Source: an uncultured Caldisericota bacterium (GTDB lineage Bacteria > Caldisericota > Caldisericia > Cryosericales > Cryosericaceae). From it: a DNA stretch of 64,000 nucleotides. The stretch spans positions 62,001 to 126,000 of the forward strand of contig CAIQIK010000042.1 of the NCBI GenBank assembly GCA_903871855.1. The letters are read 5' to 3'. The notes beneath the pieces were generated by a model. The model worked only from the letters and a program-made list of their open reading frames with translations. It was not told where the DNA came from and made no database searches. The position numbers were made by a program, and so were the translations under genes. Shown in pieces: positions 1-9,002 of the stretch. Within the stretch, counting starts at the first letter, position 1. Each line of letters begins with the position of its first letter.

Positions 1-1091
1 GTAGCAAACCGACCATCACGCTGACGGCACAGAGTGCAGTGGATGCACAGCCGGTCATCTCGTACCACTTCGACACCAACCCTGACAGTGTCTACGGCGG
101 GCAGGCGCTCACGGCATTAGAGGGGACGCATACGCTGACCTTCTATGCGACTGACCGCCTGGGCAGCCGATCCGAGATCGGCACGCTGACCATCGCTGTC
201 GATTCCATTGCCCCGGTCATTGCCCTGACCTCGCCCAGGGACGGAGAGGTGCTCAACAGCACCTCCTTTGTCGTGCAGGGGACCGTGGACGTTGGCAGCA
301 CGCTCCAGGTCAACGGCCAGAACGTGACCGTCGATGCGACAGGCGCATTCGCGGCACCCATGACGATCCAGGGGACATCGGCGACCGTGGTCATGGATGC
401 GACTGACGTCGCCGGCAATACGGCACACAAGACGGTGTCGGTCAGCGTCGACAAGACGCCGCCGGCCTTGACCGTGTCCCAGCCGGTCAACTTCCAGAAG
501 ATCCAGCGCCTGCCCATCGTTGTCATGGGCAAGACCGAGGCCGGCGCGGCTGTGACCGTCCAAGGCAGTGTTGCAACAGTGCTGGCGGACGGTTCGTTCG
601 AGTATTCCATTGCCAGTGCCGCGGATGGTCCGCTGACCATCGCGGTCGTTGCGCGCGATGCTGCGGGCAACGCAACGACGCGCACGATCGTCATCAGCGT
701 CCTGAGCACCAAGCTGATCCAGATGCAGGTGGGCGCCAAAGCCGCATTGGTCAATGGTCAGTCAGTCAACCTGCAGACTGCGCCGCTCATCCGCAACGGG
801 ACGACGCTGGTACCCCTGCGCTTCATTGCCGAGACGTTTGGCATCAGCCCCGTGTGGGATGGTGTCTTCCAGATCATCGACCTGCCCCTTGGCACCCGCA
901 CGGTCCGCCTGCAGGTGGGTCAGCGGTTCGCTGCAGTCGACGGCAAGCGGGTGAGCCTGGATGCTGCCCCTGTCATCCTGGGTGGTGTCACCATGGTCCC
1001 GCTGCGGTTTATCACCGATACGCTCGGAGCCGATACGCAGTGGGAGGCCGCCACGCGCACCATCATCATTGTCTACCCCAGGGCATCGTGA
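1..1091 (+). CDS. Secreted Ig-like / stalk-domain protein, 5' end outside window
   Basis: The reading frame is open from base 3, upstream of the first possible start (GTG at 39), so the true N-terminus lies before the window. Counting from 39, two bacterial Ig-like domains occupy about residues 57-138 and 139-222; each ends in a DxAGN-type turn. Residues 226-347 hold two copies of the copper amine oxidase N-terminal-like stalk domain, recognised by the repeated VPLRFI motif (residues 258-263 and 320-325). Such proteins are normally exported and serve as surface or wall-associated adhesive modules; the domain name does not imply oxidase activity. The next two genes have the same architecture and orientation, so this is the first visible member of a tandem paralogous set. 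No enzyme motif is seen. Confidence 0.85.
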   Translation, partial: SKPTITLTAQSAVDAQPVISYHFDTNPDSVYGGQALTALEGTHTLTFYATDRLGSRSEIGTLTIAVDSIAPVIALTSPRDGEVLNSTSFVVQGTVDVGSTLQVNGQNVTVDATGAFAAPMTIQGTSATVVMDATDVAGNTAHKTVSVSVDKTPPALTVSQPVNFQKIQRLPIVVMGKTEAGAAVTVQGSVATVLADGSFEYSIASAADGPLTIAVVARDAAGNATTRTIVISVLSTKLIQMQVGAKAALVNGQSVNLQTAPLIRNGTTLVPLRFIAETFGISPVWDGVFQIIDLPLGTRTVRLQVGQRFAAVDGKRVSLDAAPVILGGVTMVPLRFITDTLGADTQWEAATRTIIIVYPRAS

Positions 1092-1118
1092 CATGAGATG
1101 CTCCTGCAAGGAGTCCGC

Positions 1119-3935
1119 GTGAACCGACATCTTTGGTTGCGCTGCCTCGCATGTGCCGTGCTGGTCACCATGTTTGCATGTGCCGGTACAGTGCCTGCCA
1201 GGGCAGAACAAGTACTGTGCTCGGTGACACCTGCGCCCGTGACTGCCAGTACCCCGGCTGCATATACCGTACGCATCTCGACCAACCCATATGACCGCGT
1301 TGACCAGCTGCGCATCACGTTTCCGTTCGACACCGGGTTCACGATGGGGTCTTTTGCCCCATCGATGGTTGTCGTCAACGGCGTCCAGAGCCGTGGGGGT
1401 CAGATTCAGAAGCTGGCAACGACGAACCAGATCCAGATGGACATCCTGCTGTCGACACGGCTGTCTGCGGGTACTCCACTGACCATTGTCATCGCCCGTG
1501 ATGTGGGCATCCTGAACCCGCTGTCGCCGCGTTCGTGTTATCGGCTGATGGTCAGCTTCTTCTGCGACGGCAGAGAATTCGACGGAGTTGAGTCGGACCT
1601 CTATGCGATTACGCCATCGGCCATTGGGTCTGTCACTGCCGCTATCGATCCCGTCGTGGCGGGCGCCGCTGCCGACGTCGTCGTCAGCTTTCAAACTGGG
1701 TCCAACGGGCGACTGATGGCAGGCCAGGATAGCGTCAACATCTCTTTCCCGCTTGGCTTCAATGTTCCACAGTCGTTTGGTCTAGCCGACGTAACGCTCA
1801 ACGGTGTCTCCTGTGACGGCAGGTTCTTTCGCGACAACGCCAGTCCAAACACCGTCCTTGTGTACGTCCCGGTCGACATTCCGGCCCGCTCACTCGTTAT
1901 CGTTCGCATCCCTGCCAAGGCAGGCATCAAGAACCCGGCTGTCGCTGGTCCTGTCGTCCTCAGCGTCTACACAACTGCCGAAGTGACTCCTATCGACACA
2001 CCGGTCGTTGAGATACGTGGTCGGGAGGTGACCGGGCTGACAGTTCAGCTCACGACGCCAGTCGCCGGGTCGCCGACGGGGCTGCAGCTGCACTTCGGAC
2101 TGTCGGCCGTTGGTCGCCTGACGCAGGGCCAGCTTGTCCATGTCCGCCTTCCGGTTGGTTATGCGGCGCCGGCCCCGACGACCACTGTGCAGGTCACTGT
2201 CAATGGCACTACGGCAGCGGCAACCATTGCGGCTGGGGGCATAGATGTCGCTGTTCCTGCCTATCTGTCGGATGAATCCTCCGTAAACCTCGTATTGCCA
2301 GTCGAATTCGGTATCGTCAACCCCATGGCGCCAATGGGATATGCCTGGACGGTCTGGACTGACAGTGACACGGTGCCGATAGTGGCTATGGCACTGGTGC
2401 AGGCGTCGTCGGCGTCGGGAGCAACGCTTCTGACATCAACCGTCTCCATTGGGCGCAGTGCTTCGTGGACGGTGACCTTCACTCCAAGCTCCGCGGCCAC
2501 ATTCCCGGCAGCCGGAGAATCCATCATGATCACCTTTGATGGAGCGATCCTCGTGCCGGCGCGGCTGGGCGACGGCAGCGTGACAGTCAACGGTGTGCTG
2601 GCAGCTGCTGCAGCTCAGGGGGCGACTATCGTGGTGACTGTGCCGACCGGCGTTGTCCCGTCGGGGATCATCACGCTTGTGCTGAACGAGCAGGTGGGTA
2701 TCCGCACGCCGGCTGTACCTGGGCCTGCAAGGATACACATCGCGACGACCCGGGACAGCAACCCCATCGCTAGCTCCGCTGTTGAGTTCAGGTCACTGCC
2801 TGTCGCCATGATACTGGTAACGCCTGACGCGCCCAACGGTGTTGGCGGACGCTATGTCGCGACCAAACCCATGGTGCGGCTCGTGAATGAAGATTCCTCG
2901 CTGTACTACCGGATTGATGAGGGAGCTTACCAACTATATTCACCGGGAACATCGATAGCCATCGACGAGGGATCCCACACACTTACCGCCTATGCCGTAG
3001 CGCGCGATGGTACGCAGGGTGAACCGAGTAGCCGGTCCTTTGTGGTCGACTTGACCAAGCCAGTCGTCACCCTTACGGGAGCCACGGGGGATTTGTTTGT
3101 CCGCTCGACGTCGCTGACCATCACCGGCACTGTTTCGGAACTGGTGGACGTGCTGCAATTCAATGGTATCGCGGCCGTTGTTGCGGCGGATCTTACCTTC
3201 TCGGTTGCGCTTAACGTCTCGGACGGCCAGGCGCTCGCTTGCTTTGCACGCGACTTGGCAGGCAACACGGTGACGTTCGTACGGACGATACGGGTCGACA
3301 CGACTGCGCCTGCCATCACGCGACAGGGACCGTTCCCTGCCGAGAGCACGGTGCATGCCGACAGTATCTCTATCCGAGTGACGGTCAGCGAGCCTGCTTC
3401 GGTGAATGTCAACGGTATTCCCATGACCCAGACAGGTTCAGTCTGGGAGGCGATGGTGCCACTCTTCAAAGGCGAAAATGCCATCACGGTCACAGCAGTT
3501 GACAGAGCGGGGAATGAGGGTCGGCTGGCTTGGACGGTCACCCGCAACGACGTCCTCACCATACGGCTCGTAGTGGGACAGACGACGGCTATGGTAGGCG
3601 ATGAACAGCGCTTGCTGGATGCCCCGCCCATCATCGTGAACGGCGTGACATTCGTGCCCCTCCGGTTCATCGGCGAGGCCCTGGGAGCACAGGTGACGTG
3701 GAGTCCTGCTCTCCAGGTCGTATTCCTTGTCAGGGGCAGCTCACAGGTCCAGCTGACGGTCGGATCCAAGCTTGCCATCATCGACGGGAAGATCACTCAG
3801 CTGGCGGAGGCGCCGTTCATCCAGAACGGGCGCACGATGGTGCCCTTGCGGTTTATCAGCGAAGCATTTGGAGCCGACGTCACCTGGGATCAGGCGACGC
3901 AGGCAGTCACCGTGTCCCTTGCGGACGCAACGTAG
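1119..3935 (+). CDS. Secreted multi-Ig-like protein with C-terminal stalk domains
   Basis: The frame opens at 1098, but the GTG at 1119 is the better start: AAGGAG at 1108-1113 is well placed, and the product then begins with a clear signal peptide (MNRHLWLRC, a hydrophobic run, cleavage near ARA-EQ). The mature part of this 938-residue protein has several beta-rich repeats carrying the phrase I(R/K)NPxxPG or similar, then Ig-like domains, and ends with two copper amine oxidase N-terminal-like stalk domains, each with VPLRFI(G/S)EA(L/F)GA. It follows the preceding paralogue by 27 nt and precedes another by 11 nt, so the three are probably co-transcribed. The likely role is as an extracellular structural or adhesion protein; no catalytic motif is visible. 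Confidence 0.85.
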   Translation: MNRHLWLRCLACAVLVTMFACAGTVPARAEQVLCSVTPAPVTASTPAAYTVRISTNPYDRVDQLRITFPFDTGFTMGSFAPSMVVVNGVQSRGGQIQKLATTNQIQMDILLSTRLSAGTPLTIVIARDVGILNPLSPRSCYRLMVSFFCDGREFDGVESDLYAITPSAIGSVTAAIDPVVAGAAADVVVSFQTGSNGRLMAGQDSVNISFPLGFNVPQSFGLADVTLNGVSCDGRFFRDNASPNTVLVYVPVDIPARSLVIVRIPAKAGIKNPAVAGPVVLSVYTTAEVTPIDTPVVEIRGREVTGLTVQLTTPVAGSPTGLQLHFGLSAVGRLTQGQLVHVRLPVGYAAPAPTTTVQVTVNGTTAAATIAAGGIDVAVPAYLSDESSVNLVLPVEFGIVNPMAPMGYAWTVWTDSDTVPIVAMALVQASSASGATLLTSTVSIGRSASWTVTFTPSSAATFPAAGESIMITFDGAILVPARLGDGSVTVNGVLAAAAAQGATIVVTVPTGVVPSGIITLVLNEQVGIRTPAVPGPARIHIATTRDSNPIASSAVEFRSLPVAMILVTPDAPNGVGGRYVATKPMVRLVNEDSSLYYRIDEGAYQLYSPGTSIAIDEGSHTLTAYAVARDGTQGEPSSRSFVVDLTKPVVTLTGATGDLFVRSTSLTITGTVSELVDVLQFNGIAAVVAADLTFSVALNVSDGQALACFARDLAGNTVTFVRTIRVDTTAPAITRQGPFPAESTVHADSISIRVTVSEPASVNVNGIPMTQTGSVWEAMVPLFKGENAITVTAVDRAGNEGRLAWTVTRNDVLTIRLVVGQTTAMVGDEQRLLDAPPIIVNGVTFVPLRFIGEALGAQVTWSPALQVVFLVRGSSQVQLTVGSKLAIIDGKITQLAEAPFIQNGRTMVPLRFISEAFGADVTWDQATQAVTVSLADAT

Positions 3936-3946
3936 AAAGGACGGGA

Positions 3947-6043
3947 ATGATGATGCGGATAATCGATTGTTCATGGTTCAAGCGGCTCATCGGGGTTGTG
4001 GTTGTGTGTGTGTTGCTGGCTGGATATGGTGCTCCGAAGGCGCGTGCTGTCGTCAGCGCTGTCGAAGTGCAGGTCGTGCCCAACGTTGCAAAGACCAACG
4101 CGCGGTACACGGTGTCGTTCGTTACCGGTGAGGGTCTCGCAGCAGGTGATGCAGTCCTGCTGGAGTTCCCGCAGGGGACAACCCTGCCGTGCTCCCCCTG
4201 CAACCCGCTGGTCTATGCCGACGAAGTGACCGTCAACGACCTCCACCCAACACAGCCGGCTTTCGGCAATCCGAGCGCTTGTACGCTGAAGGTGTTTGTT
4301 CCCGAAGCGATCCCCGCTGGAGGCACCGTACAGATCATCATTAGCGCACTGGTGCCACGCGTGGGCAACCCCGGCACCGGTACATATCATGTTCGTGTGT
4401 CCACTGATCACGAACCGGCGGTGGACTCGGCACCATATACCATTGGGACGAGCCAGATCATGGCGCCCAGCGTCCATCTGGAATCCACCATTGCGAATGT
4501 AGGGTCGGGGTATATAGTTGTATTTGTCACCGGGGTGACTGGACAGCTTGTCCAAGGCAGCAGCACCATCACGATCACCTATGCGGCCGGTGGGTTCCCC
4601 GTGGCACCCGTCAACAGTGCGGTCACAGTGAATGGTTTGGTCCCGGAGCGCATCCTGACCAACCCGGTCAAGCACACGATCGAGATCCTGTCACCGGTTA
4701 CGGTAGATACGCGGTCTGCCGTGACGATTGCTATTGGTGCAGGCTATGGTTTGACGAACCCTGTCAAGGCGGGTAACTATGTGCTGTATGTCCATACGTC
4801 ATCCGAACCCGGGGACGTTGCGTCCGAGCCGTTTCAGATCAAGGACCTGCCCATGGTTTCCACAACCATCTATGTGGGTCCAGGCACACCGGACGGACAG
4901 AACGGATGGTATGTCAGCGAGCCCATGGTGACGCTTGCTGCTGCCTCGAACGTCGACGGGCGCCTGGAGCTGCGCTATGGTATCGACGCCGACCCGACCA
5001 TCTTGTATACTGTGCCCTTTCAGATTCCATCGGGCGTGCACACGCTGAAGTATCGCGCCCGCAATGTGGACGCGGGGATCGACGAGGAATCGGTCAAGAC
5101 CGCCGAGTTCCGCGTTGCCACAACGGGCCCAGTCCTTGCTATCGACGGTGCTGAACGGCGCCTCGTGACTTCTTCCTCGTTCACGCTGGCGGGGTCGGTC
5201 ACGGCTACGTCGGCTCCGGTCGTGAGCGTCGACGTGCTGGGCAAGGAGACACATATCATCGCGGGAGGGACTTTTTCTGAGCTGTTGACTCTCTTTGAAG
5301 GGGCCAATGAACTCCGTGTTACTGCCACGGATGAGAGCGGCCGCACGACCTCTGCAGTGGTGAACGTCACCGTCGACACCGTACCGCCTAAGCTGACCGT
5401 GTCTGCGCCGGTCAACTGGCAGGAAATCCATGCCGAAAAGGTCATGGTACGGGGGACGGTCGAGGCAGGCGCCGTGCTGACAGTCAATGGGACATCGATT
5501 TCCAACCTCATGCCGGATGGATCGTTTGCCCATGAGGTGGCACTCGCCATAGGAGCCAACACCATCACTGTGACCGCACAGGATGCTGCCGGTAACACAC
5601 GCCGCGTGGCTGTTCTCGTGACCCGTGTCCCTGCCAATGCGACGACGATCGTCCTGACCATCGGCAACAAATATATGACCGTCAATGGCACGAAGAGGGA
5701 GATCGACGCGGGACGCGGCACGACGCCGGTCATTCAGAACGGCCGCACGCTGGTCCCGATCGCTGCTATCATCGAGGCGTTGGGTGGCAAGGTGGTCTGG
5801 GCAGCCTCCGCGCGGACCGTAACCATCACGCTGGGCAACACCGAGCTCGTCCTCGCCATTGGTGGACCGACCGCATACGTGAATGGCAAGGCTGTACCCA
5901 TCGATACGGACCCCAAGGTCACGCCGATCATCATCAATGGCCGTACCATGCTTCCGTTTCGCTTCATCGCCGAGCAACTGGGTGGCACCGTGGAGTGGAA
6001 CGCGGCGACGAAGTCGGTCGTCCTGCACTTTAGCGTGTCCTAG
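3947..6043 (+). CDS. Secreted Ig-like / stalk-domain protein, third paralogue
   Basis: The open frame extends back into the upstream gene, but a run of three ATG codons at 3947-3955 follows GAAAGGA at 3934-3940 and starts a signal peptide (MMMRIIDCSW, hydrophobic core, cleavage near ARA-VV). That gives 698 residues. The order matches its neighbours: N-terminal repeats of the ITNPxKxG type, an Ig-like section (VNGTSISNLMPDGSF, DAAGN), then two stalk domains with LVPIAAIIEALGG and MLPFRFIAEQLGG. The protein is presumably exported and retained at the surface. Which of the three ATGs is used cannot be decided. Confidence 0.84.
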   Translation: MMMRIIDCSWFKRLIGVVVVCVLLAGYGAPKARAVVSAVEVQVVPNVAKTNARYTVSFVTGEGLAAGDAVLLEFPQGTTLPCSPCNPLVYADEVTVNDLHPTQPAFGNPSACTLKVFVPEAIPAGGTVQIIISALVPRVGNPGTGTYHVRVSTDHEPAVDSAPYTIGTSQIMAPSVHLESTIANVGSGYIVVFVTGVTGQLVQGSSTITITYAAGGFPVAPVNSAVTVNGLVPERILTNPVKHTIEILSPVTVDTRSAVTIAIGAGYGLTNPVKAGNYVLYVHTSSEPGDVASEPFQIKDLPMVSTTIYVGPGTPDGQNGWYVSEPMVTLAAASNVDGRLELRYGIDADPTILYTVPFQIPSGVHTLKYRARNVDAGIDEESVKTAEFRVATTGPVLAIDGAERRLVTSSSFTLAGSVTATSAPVVSVDVLGKETHIIAGGTFSELLTLFEGANELRVTATDESGRTTSAVVNVTVDTVPPKLTVSAPVNWQEIHAEKVMVRGTVEAGAVLTVNGTSISNLMPDGSFAHEVALAIGANTITVTAQDAAGNTRRVAVLVTRVPANATTIVLTIGNKYMTVNGTKREIDAGRGTTPVIQNGRTLVPIAAIIEALGGKVVWAASARTVTITLGNTELVLAIGGPTAYVNGKAVPIDTDPKVTPIIINGRTMLPFRFIAEQLGGTVEWNAATKSVVLHFSVS

Positions 6044-6055
6044 TTGAGTGCATTG

Positions 6056-6547
6056 ATGGCTTTCTTGCAACAGCTCTATACGACGGACGGCGGCCGTATC
6101 GGCATCGCCGCCGCCGTCCTCATTGCGTTTGGGTTTGGTTTGGCAGGTCTGGTTACTGCTGCCGGCAACCGTCGTCTGCTGAAGCGCATCTTTGGCGAGG
6201 CGCAGGGGCAGCAGTTCCAGCAACACCTTGCTGCAATTCTGCGGACCTTCGAGGATCATGCAGCGATGGAGCGCGAGGTGCGAGACTCCCTGGCCGGCCT
6301 CGAGAAGACGAGCAATGGCTTCTTTGACACCGTGGACATCGAGCACTACGACGCCTTTCCCGGCCAGGCCGGCAAGTTCAGTTTCTCGCAGCTCATGCTC
6401 AATCGCAATGGATCAGGAATCATCCTGACGTCGCTTACCAGTGCCCAGGGCAGCAAGGTGTTTGCCAAGATTCTTCAAAACGGGCGCAGCGACATTCCTC
6501 TTGGCCGCGAGGAGCAGGACTTGCTGAGTAGACACACACGGTCTTGA
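6056..6547 (+). CDS. DUF4446 family membrane-anchored protein
   Basis: This is a small protein (163 residues from the ATG at 6056; a TTG at 6044 is an alternative directly after the preceding stop). Residues 10-35 form one transmembrane segment. The C-terminal half reads HYDAFPGQAGKFSFSQ, then GSGIILTSL, then KVFAKIL, which is the recognisable DUF4446 pattern (DAFxxxGGxLSFxxALLD, VVLTSLxxR, AKP). The family is common in Firmicutes-like bacteria, often near chromosome partition or cell-wall genes, and its function is unknown. Here it sits between surface proteins and an M23 peptidase. Confidence 0.72.
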   Translation: MAFLQQLYTTDGGRIGIAAAVLIAFGFGLAGLVTAAGNRRLLKRIFGEAQGQQFQQHLAAILRTFEDHAAMEREVRDSLAGLEKTSNGFFDTVDIEHYDAFPGQAGKFSFSQLMLNRNGSGIILTSLTSAQGSKVFAKILQNGRSDIPLGREEQDLLSRHTRS

Positions 6548-6647
6548 CGTGGGGTTGCATTTTGCACTACGCTCTTATACTGTGTACATGTGTGTCATTG
6601 GTGGGTAGGAGTTACCCGCTGGGACGCAATCCTGGGGAAGCGAGGCG

Positions 6648-7601
6648 ATGATGGCGACGAAAACGTCAGTCGAGAAGAAGAGCAAGCGCACGTGTTACTC
6701 GGTCGTTATCGTTCCACAGTATGAAGGTCGCGCGCATCAGTTCAAGGTCTCCCGTTTCGTCATCTACAGTGTCATCACCGCAATTGTTCTTTTTGTCTCG
6801 AGCTTCGCCGTCGTCCTGACGCAGAACGTTCGCCTCAGGAACACAGTCGCCCAGTACACCGGGATGGGTCTCGATCAGGTCGTGCGCCTTCAGTCTGCAC
6901 AACTTGATGCCGCTAACGAGACCATCAGCAACAATAACACGGAACTAGCTGCACTCAGAAAATACGTTGCTTATCTGGGAACCCTTGATGCTACAGTCCG
7001 CAAAACGCTCGGCGTCGGCGGGAGCAGCGTCTCCCTGGCGTCCATCCTCAAATCGTCGGCTACACCAACCCTTTCTGTCAGCCGCGGTTTGGCCGCGGGC
7101 GCGACACAGCTGTCGACGTCAACGGCTGTCGTGCAGCAAGAAGCTCAAGCTCGTGAGAAGAACCTTATCATCTTGCAGGACGCGGCTTCCAAATACAACA
7201 CCATGCTCGCGGAGACTCCTTCGCTCTGGCCCTTGTACGGACTCATCACCTCTGACTATGGCTGGCGCTCCGACCCGTTTGGCGGCAGCGGTAGCGAGTT
7301 CCACGACGGCGTCGATATTGCGGCTCCGTACGGAACGGCAATCAGGGCAACGGCTGAAGGCAAGGTAGAGCAGTCCGGGTGGAACGGGAGTTATGGCATC
7401 TCCGTGACGCTGTACCATCGTGACGGCATCGAGACCCTGTACGGCCACATGTGCCGGACGGCCGTGTCCGCGGGCCAGACTGTCAAGAAGGGCCAGGTCA
7501 TCGGCTACGAGGGATCGACCGGCCGTGCAACTGGACCTCACGTCCACTACGAGGTCATGATTCATGGCAGTTCAGTTAACCCGATGACGTATCTTGACTA
7601 G
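6648..7601 (+). CDS. M23 family murein endopeptidase, membrane anchored
   Basis: This 317-residue protein has a basic N-terminus, one transmembrane helix (about residues 30-52), a coiled-coil region (about 55-180) and a C-terminal LytM/M23 metallopeptidase domain. The Zn ligands are visible as EFHDGVDIAAPYG (HxxxD) and GPHVHYEV (HxH), so the enzyme should be active against peptide cross-links of peptidoglycan on the outer face of the membrane. The start is one of two adjacent ATGs (6648 or 6651), behind GGGGAAGCGAGG. A bactofilin gene follows after 15 nt. M23-bactofilin pairs are a well-known shape-control module in which the cytoskeletal polymer positions the hydrolase. Confidence 0.93.
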   Translation: MMATKTSVEKKSKRTCYSVVIVPQYEGRAHQFKVSRFVIYSVITAIVLFVSSFAVVLTQNVRLRNTVAQYTGMGLDQVVRLQSAQLDAANETISNNNTELAALRKYVAYLGTLDATVRKTLGVGGSSVSLASILKSSATPTLSVSRGLAAGATQLSTSTAVVQQEAQAREKNLIILQDAASKYNTMLAETPSLWPLYGLITSDYGWRSDPFGGSGSEFHDGVDIAAPYGTAIRATAEGKVEQSGWNGSYGISVTLYHRDGIETLYGHMCRTAVSAGQTVKKGQVIGYEGSTGRATGPHVHYEVMIHGSSVNPMTYLD

Positions 7602-7616
7602 GCGGAGGAGACAGCC

Positions 7617-8009
7617 ATGGCATTTGGACCATCCAAGACTTCTACAGAGAGCAAGACGGCGTCTGTCTTTGCCCATGACCTCGCAGTAAAGGGTGACGTC
7701 GAGAATCAGGGAGACCTGCGTATCGAGGGTCAGTTGCATGGCAGCGTGAGCGGCCATGGGACGATCACGGTCGCCGAACAGGGTGAGGTGCATGGGAACA
7801 TCGAAGGGCGTCAGGTTATTGTAATGGGGCGCGTCGAGGGAAACGTCACGGGCGCGGAGAAGGTCGAAGTCCTGGAGAAGGCGACCGTCAAGGGCGACGT
7901 CACGAGTGCGCGCATCTCCGTCGAGGAGGGTGCATCAGTGTCCGGGAAGTTTGACACGACACCCCGAGAGGTCGCACCTGCAGGTGAGAAGAGACTGCCT
8001 AAAGGATAA
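7617..8009 (+). CDS. Bactofilin (polymer-forming cytoskeletal protein)
   Basis: The 130-residue product has the bactofilin core of repeated short beta strands: VKGDVENQGDLRIEGQLHG, VSGHGTITVAEQGEVHG, VIVMGRVEGNV and ATVKGDVTSARISVEEGA. These fold into a right-handed beta-helix that polymerises without nucleotide. Short disordered tails flank the core, as usual. The start follows GGAGGAGA by 6 nt. Its position directly after an M23 endopeptidase gene suggests a local cell-wall remodelling role. Confidence 0.93.
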   Translation: MAFGPSKTSTESKTASVFAHDLAVKGDVENQGDLRIEGQLHGSVSGHGTITVAEQGEVHGNIEGRQVIVMGRVEGNVTGAEKVEVLEKATVKGDVTSARISVEEGASVSGKFDTTPREVAPAGEKRLPKG

Positions 8010-8032
8010 ACTGTACACTGCGATAGCGTGAT

Positions 8033-8064
8033 CACACCGGCGCTTCGTTCATGGCGCCGGTGTG
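8033..8064 (+). terminator. Hairpin after bactofilin gene
   Basis: An 11-bp perfect inverted repeat (CACACCGGCGC and its complement) with a 10-nt loop lies 24 nt after the bactofilin stop. No T-run follows, so it is either a weak or factor-dependent terminator or simply an mRNA-stabilising hairpin. Confidence 0.5.
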
Positions 8065-8092
8065 CCATATCCGGCGCAGTAGTGCCCTTTCG

Positions 8093-8118
8093 GTCATTCC
8101 CGCGAAAGCGGGAATCCA
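8093..8118 (+). repeat. H1 repeat (uninterrupted copy)
   Basis: A 26-bp palindromic extragenic repeat: GTCATTC followed by CCGCG, a short A-rich centre and GCGGGAATCCA. This widespread REP-like type is important here because the same sequence at 41015-41076 is split by a 36-bp unit exactly after GTCATTC. A related, weaker copy follows at about 8135-8165. Confidence 0.8.
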
Positions 8119-8193
8119 TCATGTCGCGCAAAGCTGGGTGCCCGCCTGCGCGGGCAAGACGAATCCGGAGACATTCTCTCCATTGTTGTCGTT

Positions 8194-8310
8194 CCCCCGA
8201 GCCCTTTTGTCCAAGGCGAGGGGTGCTTCCCACGAGCATGTTGGTCCAATGGGAGTGGCGCTCTGCCCCCCGAGCACTTTTTTCGCATGCGAGGGGTGCT
8301 TTCGGCGAAG
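8194..8310 (+). repeat. 36-bp palindromic unit cluster A (three units)
   Basis: Three units lie head to tail. Unit 1 (about 8195-8230) pairs CCCC with GGGG and GCC with GGC. Unit 2 (about 8230-8265) pairs CCAC with GTGG and CAT with ATG. Unit 3 (8268-8303) pairs CCCC with GGGG and GCA with TGC. In all three the two stem parts are separated by GA opposite GA. Each hairpin is followed by a 6-7-nt tail of the TGCTTC type. The block fills most of the gap between the bactofilin and ftsB-like genes; no gene is seen in it. Confidence 0.85.
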
Positions 8311-8389
8311 GCGGGAATCTATCACTTCATGCAGAGCTGGATTCCCGTGTGTGCAGAAACCACAAATCAGAGGCGAGACAACACGGGGC

Positions 8390-8418
8390 TTGACGCGGCC
8401 GTGTTGAATGAATACTAT
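8390..8418 (+). promoter_or_regulatory. Sigma70-type promoter of ftsB-like gene
   Basis: TTGACG (8390-8395), a 17-nt spacer and TACTAT (8413-8418), about 105 nt before the start codon of the next gene. Confidence 0.7.
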
Positions 8419-8524
8419 GACCCTAGGGGCTGGACCATCTGGGCATTCCGACGACTGAAACGATGAGACGACCGAGAATCGACTAGCTGAGCACTGTTGG
8501 GTCCGGCATCTGAGGGGTGAGACT

Positions 8525-8911
8525 GTGGTAAGACGGCAGCAGCATGGACATACATCAAACATGCACAAGGTGCTGGCGCTCGCAGCGTGTTTTGTCATTG
8601 GTTATCTTATCTGGAGCACGGTTGCAGCGCTCGCCTATCTGGGCAAAGCAGACCGGGAATCGACACGTACGTTTGCTGAACTACAGCAGGTTAGCGCGCA
8701 GACGCTGGAACAGCAGAAAGCCATGGAATATCATGCGACCAAAGCCTATGTCGAGAAGATTGCGCGTGAGGACCTGCTTATGAGCAAGAAGGGTGACACC
8801 GTTATTCTTTTCCCCATAGACCACGCGGTCCAAGAACCCGTCCCTCCTGAGTCGACGACTCTCCCTCGCTTGCTGGGTCAGCTCATCACATGGGTCAAGG
8901 GATGGTTCTAG
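8525..8911 (+). CDS. FtsB/DivIC-type septum formation initiator
   Basis: This 128-residue bitopic protein has a short basic cytoplasmic N-terminus, one transmembrane helix (about residues 15-37), an extracytoplasmic coiled coil (about 40-75) and the family signature AYVEKIAREDLLMSKKGDTVILFP, close to the usual EYIEKIAREELGxVKPGE. FtsB/DivIC forms the FtsQ-FtsL-FtsB divisome subcomplex that signals septal wall synthesis. The GTG at 8525 is preceded by GAGGGGTGAG. The gene stands alone behind its own promoter; the remaining tail is proline-rich. Confidence 0.8.
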   Translation: MVRRQQHGHTSNMHKVLALAACFVIGYLIWSTVAALAYLGKADRESTRTFAELQQVSAQTLEQQKAMEYHATKAYVEKIAREDLLMSKKGDTVILFPIDHAVQEPVPPESTTLPRLLGQLITWVKGWF

Positions 8912-8913
8912 GG

Positions 8914-8941
8914 TTGTATTTTGGCCTGGGTCCTGTATGCT
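8914..8941 (+). promoter_or_regulatory. Promoter of S1-domain gene
   Basis: TTGTAT (8914-8919), a 16-nt spacer and TATGCT (8936-8941), just after the preceding stop codon and about 60 nt before the next start. Confidence 0.5.
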
Positions 8942-9002
8942 GTTCTATTGGAGCCTGCCACGTCGGCAGAGCTATCCCCCACAGAGGTGAGTGACTACTT
9001 TA

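Noticed and set aside
4799-6346. 515-codon minus-strand open frame
   Set aside because: It is antisense to the third stalk-domain gene, with His/Arg/Asp-rich composition typical of shadow frames in high-GC DNA.
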